A stretch of DNA of 64,000 nt from Paraburkholderia sp. BCC1884 (GTDB lineage: Bacteria > Pseudomonadota > Gammaproteobacteria > Burkholderiales > Burkholderiaceae): contig NZ_CAAJGL010000090.1 in the NCBI RefSeq assembly GCF_900996225.1, positions 310,001-374,000 on the forward strand. The letters run 5' to 3'. This document shows positions 34,876 to 43,429 of the stretch, one piece after another. A program made the translations under genes and the position numbers. How positions within the stretch are numbered: position 1 is the first letter of the stretch; every line of letters starts with the position of its first letter. The notes below the pieces were generated by a model. It did not search any database, had not been told where the DNA came from, and saw nothing but the letters and a program-made list of their open reading frames with translations.

Positions 34876-35418
34876 ATGACTGAAGGTCCCTACAAGCCCG
34901 ACGAGATCCACCTCGAATCGAGTCTCGGCTATTACCTGTCGAAAGCGCGGAACGTGCTGGTCGAACGGACGGATCGCGCGGTCAGGCCGTTGGGGCTGAC
35001 CGCGCAGCAGATCGGCGTGATCCTGATGTTGTTTTCGGGTCGCGCGAGCACGCCGTTCGAGCTGTCGCGTGCCATGTCTTACGACAGCGGATCGATGACG
35101 CGTCTGCTCGATCGCCTTGAAAAGAAAGGCTTTGTGGTGCGTACGCGAAGCGACGCCGATCGCCGCATGGTCAAGCTCGAACTGACGCCGCAAGGGCAAA
35201 TTGCGGCGAAGCAACTTCCCGAACTGGGCGCAGCGGTCCTCAACGAGCAGTTGCGCGGCTTTTCCAGCATGGACCTCGCGACTTTGATCGATCTGCTTGG
35301 GCGTTTCATTGCAAACGGAATCGACGAAGGAGCCAGCGCGGGCTGTGATCTGGGACCGGATCGCGTGGGGCCTTCGCCCGAGTTCGAACCGTTACCGCCG
35401 GAAGACGGCAAGGCATAA
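34876..35418 (+). CDS. MarR-family regulator of the efflux genes
   Basis: 180 residues from the ATG at 34876 (MTEGPYKPDEIHLESSLGYY); a TTG eight codons upstream is possible. Winged-helix core with SYDSGSMTRLLDRLEKKGFV and RSDADRRMVKLELTPQG. EmrR/MprA-like proteins of this kind repress exporter genes and let go when a phenolic or drug ligand binds. It is followed after 136 bp by a DHA2 exporter and divergent from the NodT channel gene. The likely self-operator is between its -35 and -10. Confidence 0.92.
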   Translation: MTEGPYKPDEIHLESSLGYYLSKARNVLVERTDRAVRPLGLTAQQIGVILMLFSGRASTPFELSRAMSYDSGSMTRLLDRLEKKGFVVRTRSDADRRMVKLELTPQGQIAAKQLPELGAAVLNEQLRGFSSMDLATLIDLLGRFIANGIDEGASAGCDLGPDRVGPSPEFEPLPPEDGKA

Positions 35419-35554
35419 CCAGGAGGCGCGTTTTCGAAGCGCCATTGTCTGAATATATCTGTCTGGGCAGAGGATGATACGGCATGTAAGCACCCCGTTC
35501 ATCGCGGGAGATAAAGCTGCCGTGACAAGCTTTCCTGGCTGAGGAGAAGAATCA

Positions 35555-37117
35555 ATGGACGCCACGGCATCCGCCGCCGATCTGCCCGCCGCCGAACTCG
35601 CGCCGCTCAAAGGCGGCATGCTCGCGCTGCTCACGGTCGGCCTGGCACTCGGCACGTTCATGGAAGTGCTCGACACGTCGATTGCGAACGTCGCGGTGCC
35701 GACGATTTCCGGCAGCCTCGGCGTGGCGACCAGCCAGGGCACATGGGTGATCTCGTCGTATTCGGTCGCCTCGGCGATCGCCGTGCCGTTGACCGGCTGG
35801 CTCGCGCGCCGGGTCGGCGAGGTGCGGCTTTTCACGCTCTCCGTGCTGCTGTTCACGATTGCCTCGGCGTTGTGCGGCTTCGCGCACAACTTCGAGTCGC
35901 TGATTGCGTTCCGGCTGCTGCAAGGGCTGGTCTCGGGGCCGATGGTCCCGCTGTCGCAAACGATCCTGATGCGCTCCTATCCGCCGGAAAAGCGCGGCCT
36001 CGCGCTCGGCCTCTGGGCGATGACCGTGATTTGCGCGCCGATCTTCGGTCCGGTGATGGGCGGCTACATCACCGACAACTACACGTGGCCGTGGATCTTC
36101 TACATCAATGTGCCGATCGGGTTGTTTTCGGCGGTGTGCGCCTATCTGCTGCTGCGCGGCCGCGAGACGAAAACCACCAAACAGCGTATCGACGCGGTCG
36201 GCCTCGCCTTGCTGGTGATCGGCGTGTCGTGCCTGCAGATGGTGCTCGACCTCGGCAAGGACCGCGACTGGTTCAATTCGAATTTCATCGTCGCGCTGGC
36301 GGTGATTGCGGTCGTGGCGATCGCCTTCATGCTGGTGTGGGAGATGACGGAGAAGGAGCCCGTAATCGATCTCTCGCTCTTCAAGGATCGTAACTTCGCG
36401 CTCGGCGTGCTGATCATCTCGTTCGGCTTCATGGCCTTCTTCGGCTCGGTGGTGATCTTTCCGCTCTGGCTACAGACCGTGATGGGTTATACCGCCGGGC
36501 TCGCCGGACTCGCGACCGCACCGGTCGGTCTGCTCGCGCTGTTTCTGTCGCCGATGATCGGCAAGAACATGCACCGTTTGAATCTGCGTGTGGTGGCGAG
36601 CTTTGCGTTCATCGTGTTCGCTTTCGTCTCGTTCTGGAACTCGACCTTCACGCTCGATGTGCCGTTCAATCACGTGATCTGGCCGCGGATCGTGCAAGGT
36701 ATCGGCGTGGCGTGCTTCTTCGTGCCCATGACCACCATTACGCTCTCCAGCGTATCGGACGACAGGCTCGCCAGCGCTTCCGGCCTATCGAATTTCTTCC
36801 GGACGCTGTCAGGCGCAATCGGCACGGCAATCAGCACGACGTATTGGGAAAACGACACGATCTACCATCACGCGATGCTGACCGATTCAGTCAACGTCTA
36901 CGCCGACAACACCAACGCGTATACGAACGCGCTGGCCGGCATCGGCCTCTCTGGCGACAGCATCACCGCGCAATTGAATCAGGTGGTGACCGCACAGGCG
37001 TATATGTTGGCCACCAACGACTTCTTCCGCATCTCCTGCGCGGCGTTCCTCGCGCTCGCGGTGCTGGTGTGGATCACCAAGCCGCGCGAGGGCGTCGGCC
37101 CTTCGATGGGCCACTGA
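35555..37117 (+). CDS. DHA2-family multidrug exporter (EmrB/QacA type)
   Basis: 520 residues with about 14 membrane segments. EmrB/QacA signatures: LDTSIANVAVPTISGSLGVA, WVISSYSVASAIAVPLTGWL, and RLLQGLVSGPMVPLSQ with motif C-like GPVMGGYI. It is a proton-driven exporter in the inner membrane. The ribosome site is AGGAGA, 7 nt before the ATG. The MarR gene is upstream and the NodT channel gene is divergent; there is no EmrA-type fusion protein between them. Confidence 0.92.
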   Translation: MDATASAADLPAAELAPLKGGMLALLTVGLALGTFMEVLDTSIANVAVPTISGSLGVATSQGTWVISSYSVASAIAVPLTGWLARRVGEVRLFTLSVLLFTIASALCGFAHNFESLIAFRLLQGLVSGPMVPLSQTILMRSYPPEKRGLALGLWAMTVICAPIFGPVMGGYITDNYTWPWIFYINVPIGLFSAVCAYLLLRGRETKTTKQRIDAVGLALLVIGVSCLQMVLDLGKDRDWFNSNFIVALAVIAVVAIAFMLVWEMTEKEPVIDLSLFKDRNFALGVLIISFGFMAFFGSVVIFPLWLQTVMGYTAGLAGLATAPVGLLALFLSPMIGKNMHRLNLRVVASFAFIVFAFVSFWNSTFTLDVPFNHVIWPRIVQGIGVACFFVPMTTITLSSVSDDRLASASGLSNFFRTLSGAIGTAISTTYWENDTIYHHAMLTDSVNVYADNTNAYTNALAGIGLSGDSITAQLNQVVTAQAYMLATNDFFRISCAAFLALAVLVWITKPREGVGPSMGH

Positions 37118-37159
37118 TTCGACACCGTACGGGCCGCGTTTTCTCCGCGGCCCGATTCG

Positions 37160-37648
37160 CTATTGCGTGAGCGTTTCGCCGTTCGTCGGCGGGATCGATT
37201 GCCCGGTGGAATCAGGATGCGTTGCCGAAGGTGCGGACTGCTGCGAAGGCTTCATGTTGGTAGCAACGCCGCGCACATATTCCTTAAAATCGGCGCCCGC
37301 CTCCCATGGGTTCGGCTTGCAGCCCATCGAGCCGTCGCAATGCGCAGCAAAACCGATGGTCGCGGTACCGTCCGGGTTCGGCGCACGCGTGATCTGATAA
37401 GCCAATGCGCGCTTGCCGCCGTCCGGGCCGGCAGTCTGGATCAGCGTGTCGGTCGAGGACTCGATCCTGTAGGTCGAATGGCTCGTGACCCATGCCTGGG
37501 CGCGCTGCCACCAGAGATCGCACTCGGTCTTGTTCGAGCACGTCAACGGCGTTGTCGCGATCTGCATGACGTTCGGATCGACCTGACCTTGCGTCGAACA
37601 TCCGGCGACCGCGACGATACACAACACGGACAGCAGACCTTTTTTCAT
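37160..37648 (-). CDS. Hypothetical lipoprotein, 162 residues
   Basis: Starts at the ATG at 37648 (MKKGLLSVLCIVAVAGCSTQ): signal peptide with lipobox VAGC, so lipidated at Cys17. I chose this over the in-frame ATGs as far as 37840 because it has a GGAGG ribosome site and a proper signal. The mature part has paired Cys (TCSNKTECDLWW) and GFAAHCDGSMGCKPNPWEAG, suggesting disulphides or metal binding, and a Ser/Thr/Pro-rich tail. Family not recognised with certainty. Convergent with the exporter gene. Confidence 0.75.
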   Translation of the reverse strand: MKKGLLSVLCIVAVAGCSTQGQVDPNVMQIATTPLTCSNKTECDLWWQRAQAWVTSHSTYRIESSTDTLIQTAGPDGGKRALAYQITRAPNPDGTATIGFAAHCDGSMGCKPNPWEAGADFKEYVRGVATNMKPSQQSAPSATHPDSTGQSIPPTNGETLTQ

Positions 37649-37810
37649 CACGTCGATACCTCCCTCACTGGAGCGTGTCATGACAGTTTGGACCATGGCA
37701 TCGGTAGGGTGTTTCATCTGCGTCAGAGAATCGTCAGGCGCAACGGAGAATTTGCCGATCGCGTTCGTCTCGTTGCGCCAGTCGACGTAGCCGTTACCGG
37801 CGCGGGCAAC

Positions 37811-37834
37811 AAAAAAGCGGCCAGGCCGCTTTTT
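37811..37834 (-). terminator. Rho-independent terminator of gshA
   Basis: AAAAAGCGGC/GCCGCTTTTT with a CAG loop. On the minus strand it follows gshA by 56 bp and ends in a T-run. It is symmetrical and may work both ways. Confidence 0.8.
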
Positions 37835-37864
37835 CATCACATCACATCACATCACATCGCATCG
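37835..37864. repeat. Pentanucleotide repeat (CATCA)5 plus two CATCG
   Basis: Five perfect CATCA units and two CATCG variants between the gshA stop codon and its terminator. It is outside coding sequence. It may vary in copy number between strains. Confidence 0.9.
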
Positions 37865-37889
37865 CCAACCTCGCGACGCTCATCGTTCT

Positions 37890-39506
37890 TCAGACACTGA
37901 AACGGTTCAACGTATACGCCCGATAAGCCGCGACGAACGCGTCGAACGAGCCGACTTCTTCCTGTTCCAGCTTCGCTTGTTCCGCCAGCGATTGAGCGGC
38001 GAGGTCCGTGAAAGTCTTCACCGCTTCGGCATCCAACGGACGCGCGCGGAAATATGCGGCGTGCGCCTCGCTCTGTTCGAGGCCGAAGGCGAGGAAACTC
38101 TGCTGCTTGTCGCGCATGGTTTGCAGCACACGGGCCGACGGCGTGAGCGATGCATCGGCGAGTTTCGTGCGCTGAACCGCGACGGCGCGTGCATGTGCGT
38201 CGCCGCCTTGCAATGCGTCGAGCGCGGCGGCCGCCGCGTCGATCTTGAGCAGCAGTTCGTCGGCCCAATCCATCATGGCGACTGGCTGGCCGTCGCGCGT
38301 CAGTTCGAGGCCCGGCTTGCGGCCTTCCATCGTCACGCGGCCGAAATTCTGGTTCGCTTCCGCATAAGCGTCCGGTGGCAGCGGCGCGCTGTCGTCAAGC
38401 GCGCAAACCAGCAGGTAGGCGTCGAGAAAGCGCGACGTCTCGAGCGAAATGCCGGTCGGTTCGAACGGATCGATGTCCATACAGCGCACTTCGACGTATT
38501 GCACGCCGCGCGCGGCGAGCGCATGCAGCGGACGCTCGCCCGGATACGTGACGCGCTTCGGACGAATGGTCGAGTAGAACTCGTTTTCGATCTGCAGCAC
38601 GTTCGTGTTGATCTGCACCCACTCGCCGTCGCGCTGCGTGCCAATCGCTTCGTACGCCGGATAAGGCTGGCTCACGGCCTTCGCGAGCGCGTCGAGATAG
38701 CCCGGCAGCGTGTCGTAGTCGGCATGCAGTTCGGCTTGCGCCGTGGTGTTCGAGTAGCCGAGGTCGCTCATGCGCAGGCTCGTGGCGTACGGACGGTACA
38801 GCGTGTCGGCGTCGAAGCTGTCGAGCGTGTGTTTGCGATCGCGGAGAAACCGTCGATCCAGCGCCGGCGACGCGCCGAACAGATACATCAGCAGCCAGTT
38901 GGTGCGCCGAAAATTGCGGATCAGCGCGAGATAACGTTCGGACTGGAAATCGACGGCGCTCGCCGTGGATTGCTGGTCGGCATGCAGCAGCCGCCACACT
39001 TCTTCGTTCAGCGAATAGTTGTAGTGAATACCCGCGATGCACTGCATGGTGCGCCCGTAACGCAGCGCGAGGCCGATGCGATACACGTACTTCAGCTTGC
39101 CGATGTTCGAGTCGCCGTAACGCGCGATGGGAATGCCGTCGTCGGTATCGGGCAGGAGGCCCGGCATGGAGTTGTTCCACAGGATCTCGTTGCCGAGTTC
39201 CGCGTAGACAAATCGATGCAGCGTGTCCAGCTTCTCCAGCGTGAGCGCGACGTCCTGTTCGGCCGGCGTGATCAGTTCGAGCAGCGCTTCGGAATAGTCG
39301 GTGGTGAGCGAGGGATGCGTGAGTGCCGAGCCGAGCACGCGCGGATGCGGCGTTAGCGCGAGCTGGCCCTCATGCGTGACGCGCAGGCTTTCCTTTTCGA
39401 TGCCGCGCAGGCCGCGTATCAGCGCATCGCGCTGCGGGCCTGAGGTCAGCACGGACAGGCGGTGCAGGAACGCGTCGGTCGTGCGGGAAGGTGTCGTGTT
39501 TGGCAT
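37890..39506 (-). CDS. gshA: Glutamate-cysteine ligase (GshA, E. coli type)
   Basis: 538 residues from the ATG at 39506 (MPNTTPSRTTDAFLHRLSVL). Makes gamma-glutamylcysteine from Glu, Cys and ATP, the first step to glutathione. Family motifs: GIEKESLRVTHEGQLALTPH, LTTDYSEALLELITP, IHYNYSLNE, then YVEVRCMDIDPFEP and METH-type C-terminal. Length and composition are ordinary. It has its own terminator (37811-37834) and is probably a single-gene unit. A second, unrelated-fold-length ligase (YbdK type) is at 11729-12844. Confidence 0.95.
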   Translation of the reverse strand: MPNTTPSRTTDAFLHRLSVLTSGPQRDALIRGLRGIEKESLRVTHEGQLALTPHPRVLGSALTHPSLTTDYSEALLELITPAEQDVALTLEKLDTLHRFVYAELGNEILWNNSMPGLLPDTDDGIPIARYGDSNIGKLKYVYRIGLALRYGRTMQCIAGIHYNYSLNEEVWRLLHADQQSTASAVDFQSERYLALIRNFRRTNWLLMYLFGASPALDRRFLRDRKHTLDSFDADTLYRPYATSLRMSDLGYSNTTAQAELHADYDTLPGYLDALAKAVSQPYPAYEAIGTQRDGEWVQINTNVLQIENEFYSTIRPKRVTYPGERPLHALAARGVQYVEVRCMDIDPFEPTGISLETSRFLDAYLLVCALDDSAPLPPDAYAEANQNFGRVTMEGRKPGLELTRDGQPVAMMDWADELLLKIDAAAAALDALQGGDAHARAVAVQRTKLADASLTPSARVLQTMRDKQQSFLAFGLEQSEAHAAYFRARPLDAEAVKTFTDLAAQSLAEQAKLEQEEVGSFDAFVAAYRAYTLNRFSV

Positions 39507-39770
39507 TGATGCGAGTCGGGCGTTGTCGGCCGCCATGTGCCGCTTCACTGCTCGCGGGCAGCATTGCGCGGTTGACAACGTTCGGCGGAATTTTCAGTAG
39601 CGGGCACTTTAACATCTCGCCAGAACCGCTGCTTGAGGCCGCTTCGGCAGGGCATTCGCGAGTCGGAGCAGGCCTGTTTTCCGGCCCGATTCACCCGCTT
39701 GCACCTGCTCACTCTACTCGCCGTACGACTCGCGCGCGAGCCGTGTCTATTGCTTCAACACGGCTTGGAG

Positions 39771-40688
39771 TCAACCGCCGCGCGCCGCGCCAGACCGGTC
39801 GGCCACTTCGTTCCAGAGATGCATCGCCGCATACGCGCGCCATGGCCGCCACGTGTCGGTGCGAAGGCGCTGCTGCGTTGGCCGCACGAGCGACGGGTCG
39901 CGCGCGCAGATCGCCTGCATCAATACGAGGTCCCATGCGGGCCACGCGTCGGCATCGCGCCATGCACGCATGGCGACATACTCGACGGTCCATGGCCCGA
40001 TGCCGGGCAGCGCGAGTAACGCGGCGCGCAAGACGTTGGCGTCGGCCGTGCTGTTGTCGAGCGGCACGGCGCCGGTGGCGACGGCATGCGCAAAGCTCTG
40101 CAAGGCGGCTACGCGTTTACCCGGCATGCCGATCTTTTCGAGATCGACTGCGGCCAATGCAGCAGGCGTGGGAAAGCGCCATGCAGTGTTTTCATGCGGA
40201 TGCCCTTCGATGCGTTGACCCGCACGTTGCACCAGCCGTCCGATGATGGTGGTCGCCGCCTTCACGCTGACCTGCTGACCGACGATCGCGCGCACCACCA
40301 GTTCGAAGCCCGACCATGCGCCCGGCACGCGCAACCCGGGCGCGGCTTCGATCAGCGGCGCGAGCCAGGGGTCCTTGGCCAGTTCGGCGCCGATCTTCTT
40401 CGGATCGGCATGCAGGTCGAACATCTTTGCGATGGGCGTGGCGAGCGTGTCGGCGTGACGGCTCGCGGGGCCTTCGATGCTCGCGACCAGGCAGCGCTTG
40501 CGCGGATGCAGGCGCACGCTAAGCGTGCCACCATCGCCGTTCCAATCGATGGCGCGGCGATACGCGCCGTCCTCCACCGCTTCGACGCCTGGCGTCGAGC
40601 GGCCGCCGAAGAAACGCAGCAGACGTGGCCAGTCGAAAGGTGCTTTGAACGGCAATTCAAGGGTAGCGACTTCGTCGAGCGTGCTCAC
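39771..40688 (-). CDS. alkA: DNA-3-methyladenine glycosylase II (AlkA family)
   Basis: 305 residues. Removes alkylated bases. N-terminal TBP-like domain, then the helix-hairpin-helix glycosylase core with VRAIVGQQVSVKAATTIIGR, the hairpin LPGIGPWTVEYV (residues 227-238) and catalytic Asp253 in WPAWDLVLM. Its start overlaps the ada stop, so the two genes form an alkylation-response operon: Ada, once methylated, should switch on both. Confidence 0.94.
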   Translation of the reverse strand: MSTLDEVATLELPFKAPFDWPRLLRFFGGRSTPGVEAVEDGAYRRAIDWNGDGGTLSVRLHPRKRCLVASIEGPASRHADTLATPIAKMFDLHADPKKIGAELAKDPWLAPLIEAAPGLRVPGAWSGFELVVRAIVGQQVSVKAATTIIGRLVQRAGQRIEGHPHENTAWRFPTPAALAAVDLEKIGMPGKRVAALQSFAHAVATGAVPLDNSTADANVLRAALLALPGIGPWTVEYVAMRAWRDADAWPAWDLVLMQAICARDPSLVRPTQQRLRTDTWRPWRAYAAMHLWNEVADRSGAARGG

Positions 40689-41845
40689 GCGGCATGGTCC
40701 AGGTTCGGGGTCGTGTCGGCGTCGGCTCGAGTCGCTGTGCCGCGCTCGCTGGAAGAACGCTCGCCGGCATGTTGCGCTTCGTTATCGAGCAGCGCGGCCT
40801 TGCGTGGCAGACCCCAGCGATAACCCGCCAACGCCCCGCTCTTTTGCACGACGCGATGACATGGAATCGCGAGCGCCACCGGGTTGGTCGCGCAGGCGCT
40901 CGCCACGGCACGCACGGCGCGCGGCGCACCGACCGCCTCGGCGATCTGCGAATAGCTGCGCGTTTCGCCGTAGGGAATGTGCCGCAGCGCTTCCCAAACA
41001 CGCTGCCGGAACGAGGTCGCGGCGATGTCTAGCGGTAGATCGAAATCCTGACGGGTGCCGCGCAAATAGGCGTCGACTTGGGCGATGAACGGGGCGAGCC
41101 GTTGCGGGTCTTCCACCAGGTCTGCGTTGGCGAATTCGCCGCGCAACTCGTCGGCGAGTTCGGCGGCGTCGTCGCCGAAACCGATTTTGCAGATGCCTTT
41201 GTCGGTCGCGGCGACCAGCACGAAGCCGAGCGCGGTCGATGCGCTGGCATAACGGACGGTGAGCCCCGCGCCCTTGCGCCGATAAGCGGACGGCGACATG
41301 CCCAGTTCCGCCGACGCACTGTCATACATGCGCGATGGTGAGCCGAAGCCGGCGTCGAGCGTGGCGCGGGTGACGTCGGTGCCGCTTTGCAGCGCGTCGC
41401 GCAACGCGGCGCCACGTTGCGCCGCCTGATACTGGCGCGGCGTGACGCCGACCACGCGCTTGAAGAGTCGCTGAAGATGGAATGGGCTGACGTGCACGGC
41501 GTCGCTCAATTGCGCGAGCGTGAGGCGTTGCTGCGGATCGGCGTCGAGCGCGGCGCACGCGCGGTTGACGATCTCCAGTTCGCGCGGCAAGCCGCCGGGC
41601 TGACAGCGTTTGCAGTCGCGAAAGCCCGCGGCGCGCGCGGCGGCGGCATCGCCGAAAAAGGCCACGTTTTCGCGACGCGGCTGGCGCGATGCGCACGACG
41701 GACGGCAGAACACGCCCGTGGTTCTGACGGCATAGAAAAAAGCGCCGTCGGCCTGCGGTTCGCGGCGCGTGACGGCTTCCCAGCGTTCGTCGTCCGAATT
41801 CCAGTGGGCGATGTCAGCGGCGGTGTCGTTAGGATTGCGGTTCAT
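40685..41845 (-). CDS. ada: Bifunctional Ada: methylphosphotriester-sensing activator and O6-methylguanine methyltransferase
   Basis: 386 residues. N-terminal zinc domain with Cys47, Cys51, Cys78 and Cys81 (GVFCRPSCASR, DCKRCQPGG), one of which takes methyl groups from phosphotriesters; AraC helix-turn-helix (about 95-190); C-terminal methyltransferase with acceptor Cys329 in IPCHRVV. A ~35-residue polar tail follows the normal end. It repairs DNA and, when methylated, activates its own operon with alkA, whose start overlaps its stop. Confidence 0.95.
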   Translation of the reverse strand: MNRNPNDTAADIAHWNSDDERWEAVTRREPQADGAFFYAVRTTGVFCRPSCASRQPRRENVAFFGDAAAARAAGFRDCKRCQPGGLPRELEIVNRACAALDADPQQRLTLAQLSDAVHVSPFHLQRLFKRVVGVTPRQYQAAQRGAALRDALQSGTDVTRATLDAGFGSPSRMYDSASAELGMSPSAYRRKGAGLTVRYASASTALGFVLVAATDKGICKIGFGDDAAELADELRGEFANADLVEDPQRLAPFIAQVDAYLRGTRQDFDLPLDIAATSFRQRVWEALRHIPYGETRSYSQIAEAVGAPRAVRAVASACATNPVALAIPCHRVVQKSGALAGYRWGLPRKAALLDNEAQHAGERSSSERGTATRADADTTPNLDHAA

Positions 41846-42024
41846 GATGATGGTCCCGATGAGCGATGTCGATGCTCATCAATGTAGGCCGTCTGCCGAC
41901 CGGCTACGCCTCGGTTCTTGCTCTGTCATTGCGCGGCTCCGTAGCCTCAAAGCGCCGCCAGGCCGTCGATTGCCGACAAAGTGCGACATTTTGGCCCGAT
42001 ATCGGGTTTTCCCTTAAAAAGTTA

Positions 42025-42053
42025 TTGCGTCGCACCAACCCCATGTGTATATT
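42025..42053 (+). promoter_or_regulatory. Predicted sigma70 promoter of the small RNA
   Basis: -35 TTGCGT (42025-42030), 17-bp spacer, -10 TATATT (42048-42053). The predicted transcription start is about 42060. Confidence 0.75.
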
Positions 42054-42059
42054 AGTACT

Positions 42060-42122
42060 TGTCTCCTCCATGTCTCCTCCTGATATGGATTCAGCCCGCT
42101 CCACATAGAGCGGGCTTTTTTT
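42060..42122 (+). ncRNA. Predicted ~62-nt small RNA with two anti-Shine-Dalgarno-like motifs
   Basis: The promoter at 42025-42053 is followed within 70 bp by a strong Rho-independent terminator and no open frame with a ribosome site. The unpaired 5' half has two direct copies of TCTCCTCC (42062-42069 and 42073-42080), separated by ATG and complementary to GGAGGAGA-type ribosome sites. The 3' half is the stem AGCCCGCTC/GAGCGGGCT and seven T, a typical Hfq-binding end. I do not know a name for it. Expression and Hfq binding are inferred. Confidence 0.65.
42093..42122 (+). terminator. Rho-independent terminator of the small RNA
   Basis: Nine-base-pair perfect stem (42093-42101 with 42108-42116), 6-nt loop, seven T. 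Confidence 0.9.
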
Positions 42123-42239
42123 CGTCTGCCGATTCCTGGCGCGATCCGAGCCACGCCCTCAGCGTCCGCTCTCGCAACGCCGCCCTTTCTCCTAAACTGG
42201 CTATTCATCCGTTCTGCGAACCAGCCGGGGGCGCTTCAC

Positions 42240-42665
42240 ATGAAAATTCACATTCGCGAAATTGACCACGTCGTCATTCGGGCGTCGAACGTCGAGACCA
42301 TGGCGCGCTTTTACTGCGACGTACTCGGCTGCAGCCTCGAAAAGGAGCAGCGCGATCTGGGGCTCACGCAATTACGCGCGGGGCGTTCGTTGATCGATCT
42401 GTTGCAGGTCGGCGCGCGGCTAGACCACGCGGAAAACGGCGTGCCCGGCGCGGGGCGGAACATGGATCACGTGTGTTTGCGCGTCGAGCCCTTCGACGCG
42501 GATGCACTCGAGGCGCATCTCTCCGAACACGGCGTCAAGCTGGGCGAGGTGGGATTGCGCTATGGCGCGGACGGGTTTGGTCCGTCGCTGTATCTGTTCG
42601 ACCCGGAGGGCAATATGGTCGAACTCAAAGGGCCGCCGGAGGCGGCGCGGGCGACATCGTTGTAG
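42240..42665 (+). CDS. VOC-family (glyoxalase/dioxygenase-fold) protein
   Basis: 141 residues, one vicinal-oxygen-chelate module: IREIDHVVIRASNVETMARF, MDHVCLRVEPFDADALEAHL and LYLFDPEGNMVELKGP. Candidate metal ligands are His in the first strand, His in MDHVC and the Glu in MVELKG. It resembles the Glo1-like 'biphenyl-2,3-diol' style single-module proteins of unknown substrate. It begins 117 bp after the small RNA terminator. Confidence 0.88.
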   Translation: MKIHIREIDHVVIRASNVETMARFYCDVLGCSLEKEQRDLGLTQLRAGRSLIDLLQVGARLDHAENGVPGAGRNMDHVCLRVEPFDADALEAHLSEHGVKLGEVGLRYGADGFGPSLYLFDPEGNMVELKGPPEAARATSL

Positions 42666-42733
42666 ACGGTTTCACGAACCGCTTGAGCAACGCACGCCGA
42701 CCCTGAAATTGGCGTAAGAACGCGCCCACGCGC

Positions 42734-43288
42734 TCAAGCGTTGGCGGGCGCCTTCAATACCGTCCACTCGATTTTCACCGCATCGGCGTCGGCGCTGCCG
42801 AGCCATGCTTCGCCGTCCTGGACGGTGCATTGCAGCCGCATCGTGCGTTCGGCGAGCGAGCCAAGCGATGCCGCGATGTCTTCGCCAAGTGTCCACACGG
42901 TGACATTGCGCATGCGTTCCACCTTGCTGCGCACGCCTTGCCACCAGATGTCCGACGTACGGCCGCCGTACGCGACCACGATCACTTCGTTCGAGCGGCC
43001 GCTCGCCTTCGCGATACGCCGTTCGTCCGGCTGGCCGACTTCGATCCAGGTCTGGATCGCGCCGGTGAGATCTTTCTCCCACAAATCCGGTTCGTCGACG
43101 TCCGACAGACCTTTGCAGAATTCCAGGCGTTCCTGCGCGAACAGCGCGAACGCGGCGACGCGGACCATCATCCGTTCGTCGGTTTCCGAGGGATGGCGGG
43201 CGATCGTCAGCGAATGGTCGGCGTAATAGTGCCGGTCCATGTTGGCGATCTGCAGTTCCGCCTTGTATATCGTCGATTTGAGAGCCAT
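42734..43288 (-). CDS. yaeQ: YaeQ-family protein
   Basis: 184 residues from the ATG at 43288 (MALKSTIYKAELQIANMDRH), which matches the conserved YaeQ start; the frame is open further upstream but without similarity. HSLTIARHPSETDERMMVRV, then EFCKGLSDVDEPDLWEKDLT are family signatures. The fold is PD-(D/E)XK-like (E and D/K residues in the WEKDLTGAIQTWIEVG region). E. coli YaeQ was linked to RfaH suppression, but the function is unclear. Confidence 0.92.
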   Translation of the reverse strand: MALKSTIYKAELQIANMDRHYYADHSLTIARHPSETDERMMVRVAAFALFAQERLEFCKGLSDVDEPDLWEKDLTGAIQTWIEVGQPDERRIAKASGRSNEVIVVAYGGRTSDIWWQGVRSKVERMRNVTVWTLGEDIAASLGSLAERTMRLQCTVQDGEAWLGSADADAVKIEWTVLKAPANA

Positions 43289-43429
43289 GCCGTTGCTAAA
43301 CCAGGCGCTCGCTCCACCGGAGCGAACAGAAAAAGAATCGTCGACGGCGCGTTGCCGTTTTCGGTGTTTGTCGTACATGTCCGCGTCTCCCCCGCCGTTT
43401 GCCGGCGGTTCATACGACGGAAGAAGCAT

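Larger units (their letters stand above)
41846..42239. other. 394-bp intergenic region with a predicted small RNA
   Basis: It lies between divergent ada and the VOC gene. The ada promoter side is 41846-41990. There is a perfect palindrome CCCGATATCGGG followed by four T (41996-42011). Next comes the predicted promoter and small RNA (42025-42122); 42123-42239 is the VOC leader. Confidence 0.75.

Noticed and set aside
41996..42011. Palindrome CCCGATATCGGG plus T-run as a terminator of ada
   Set aside because: It lies on the upstream side of ada, and the T-run has only four bases. More likely incidental or part of the small-RNA control region.
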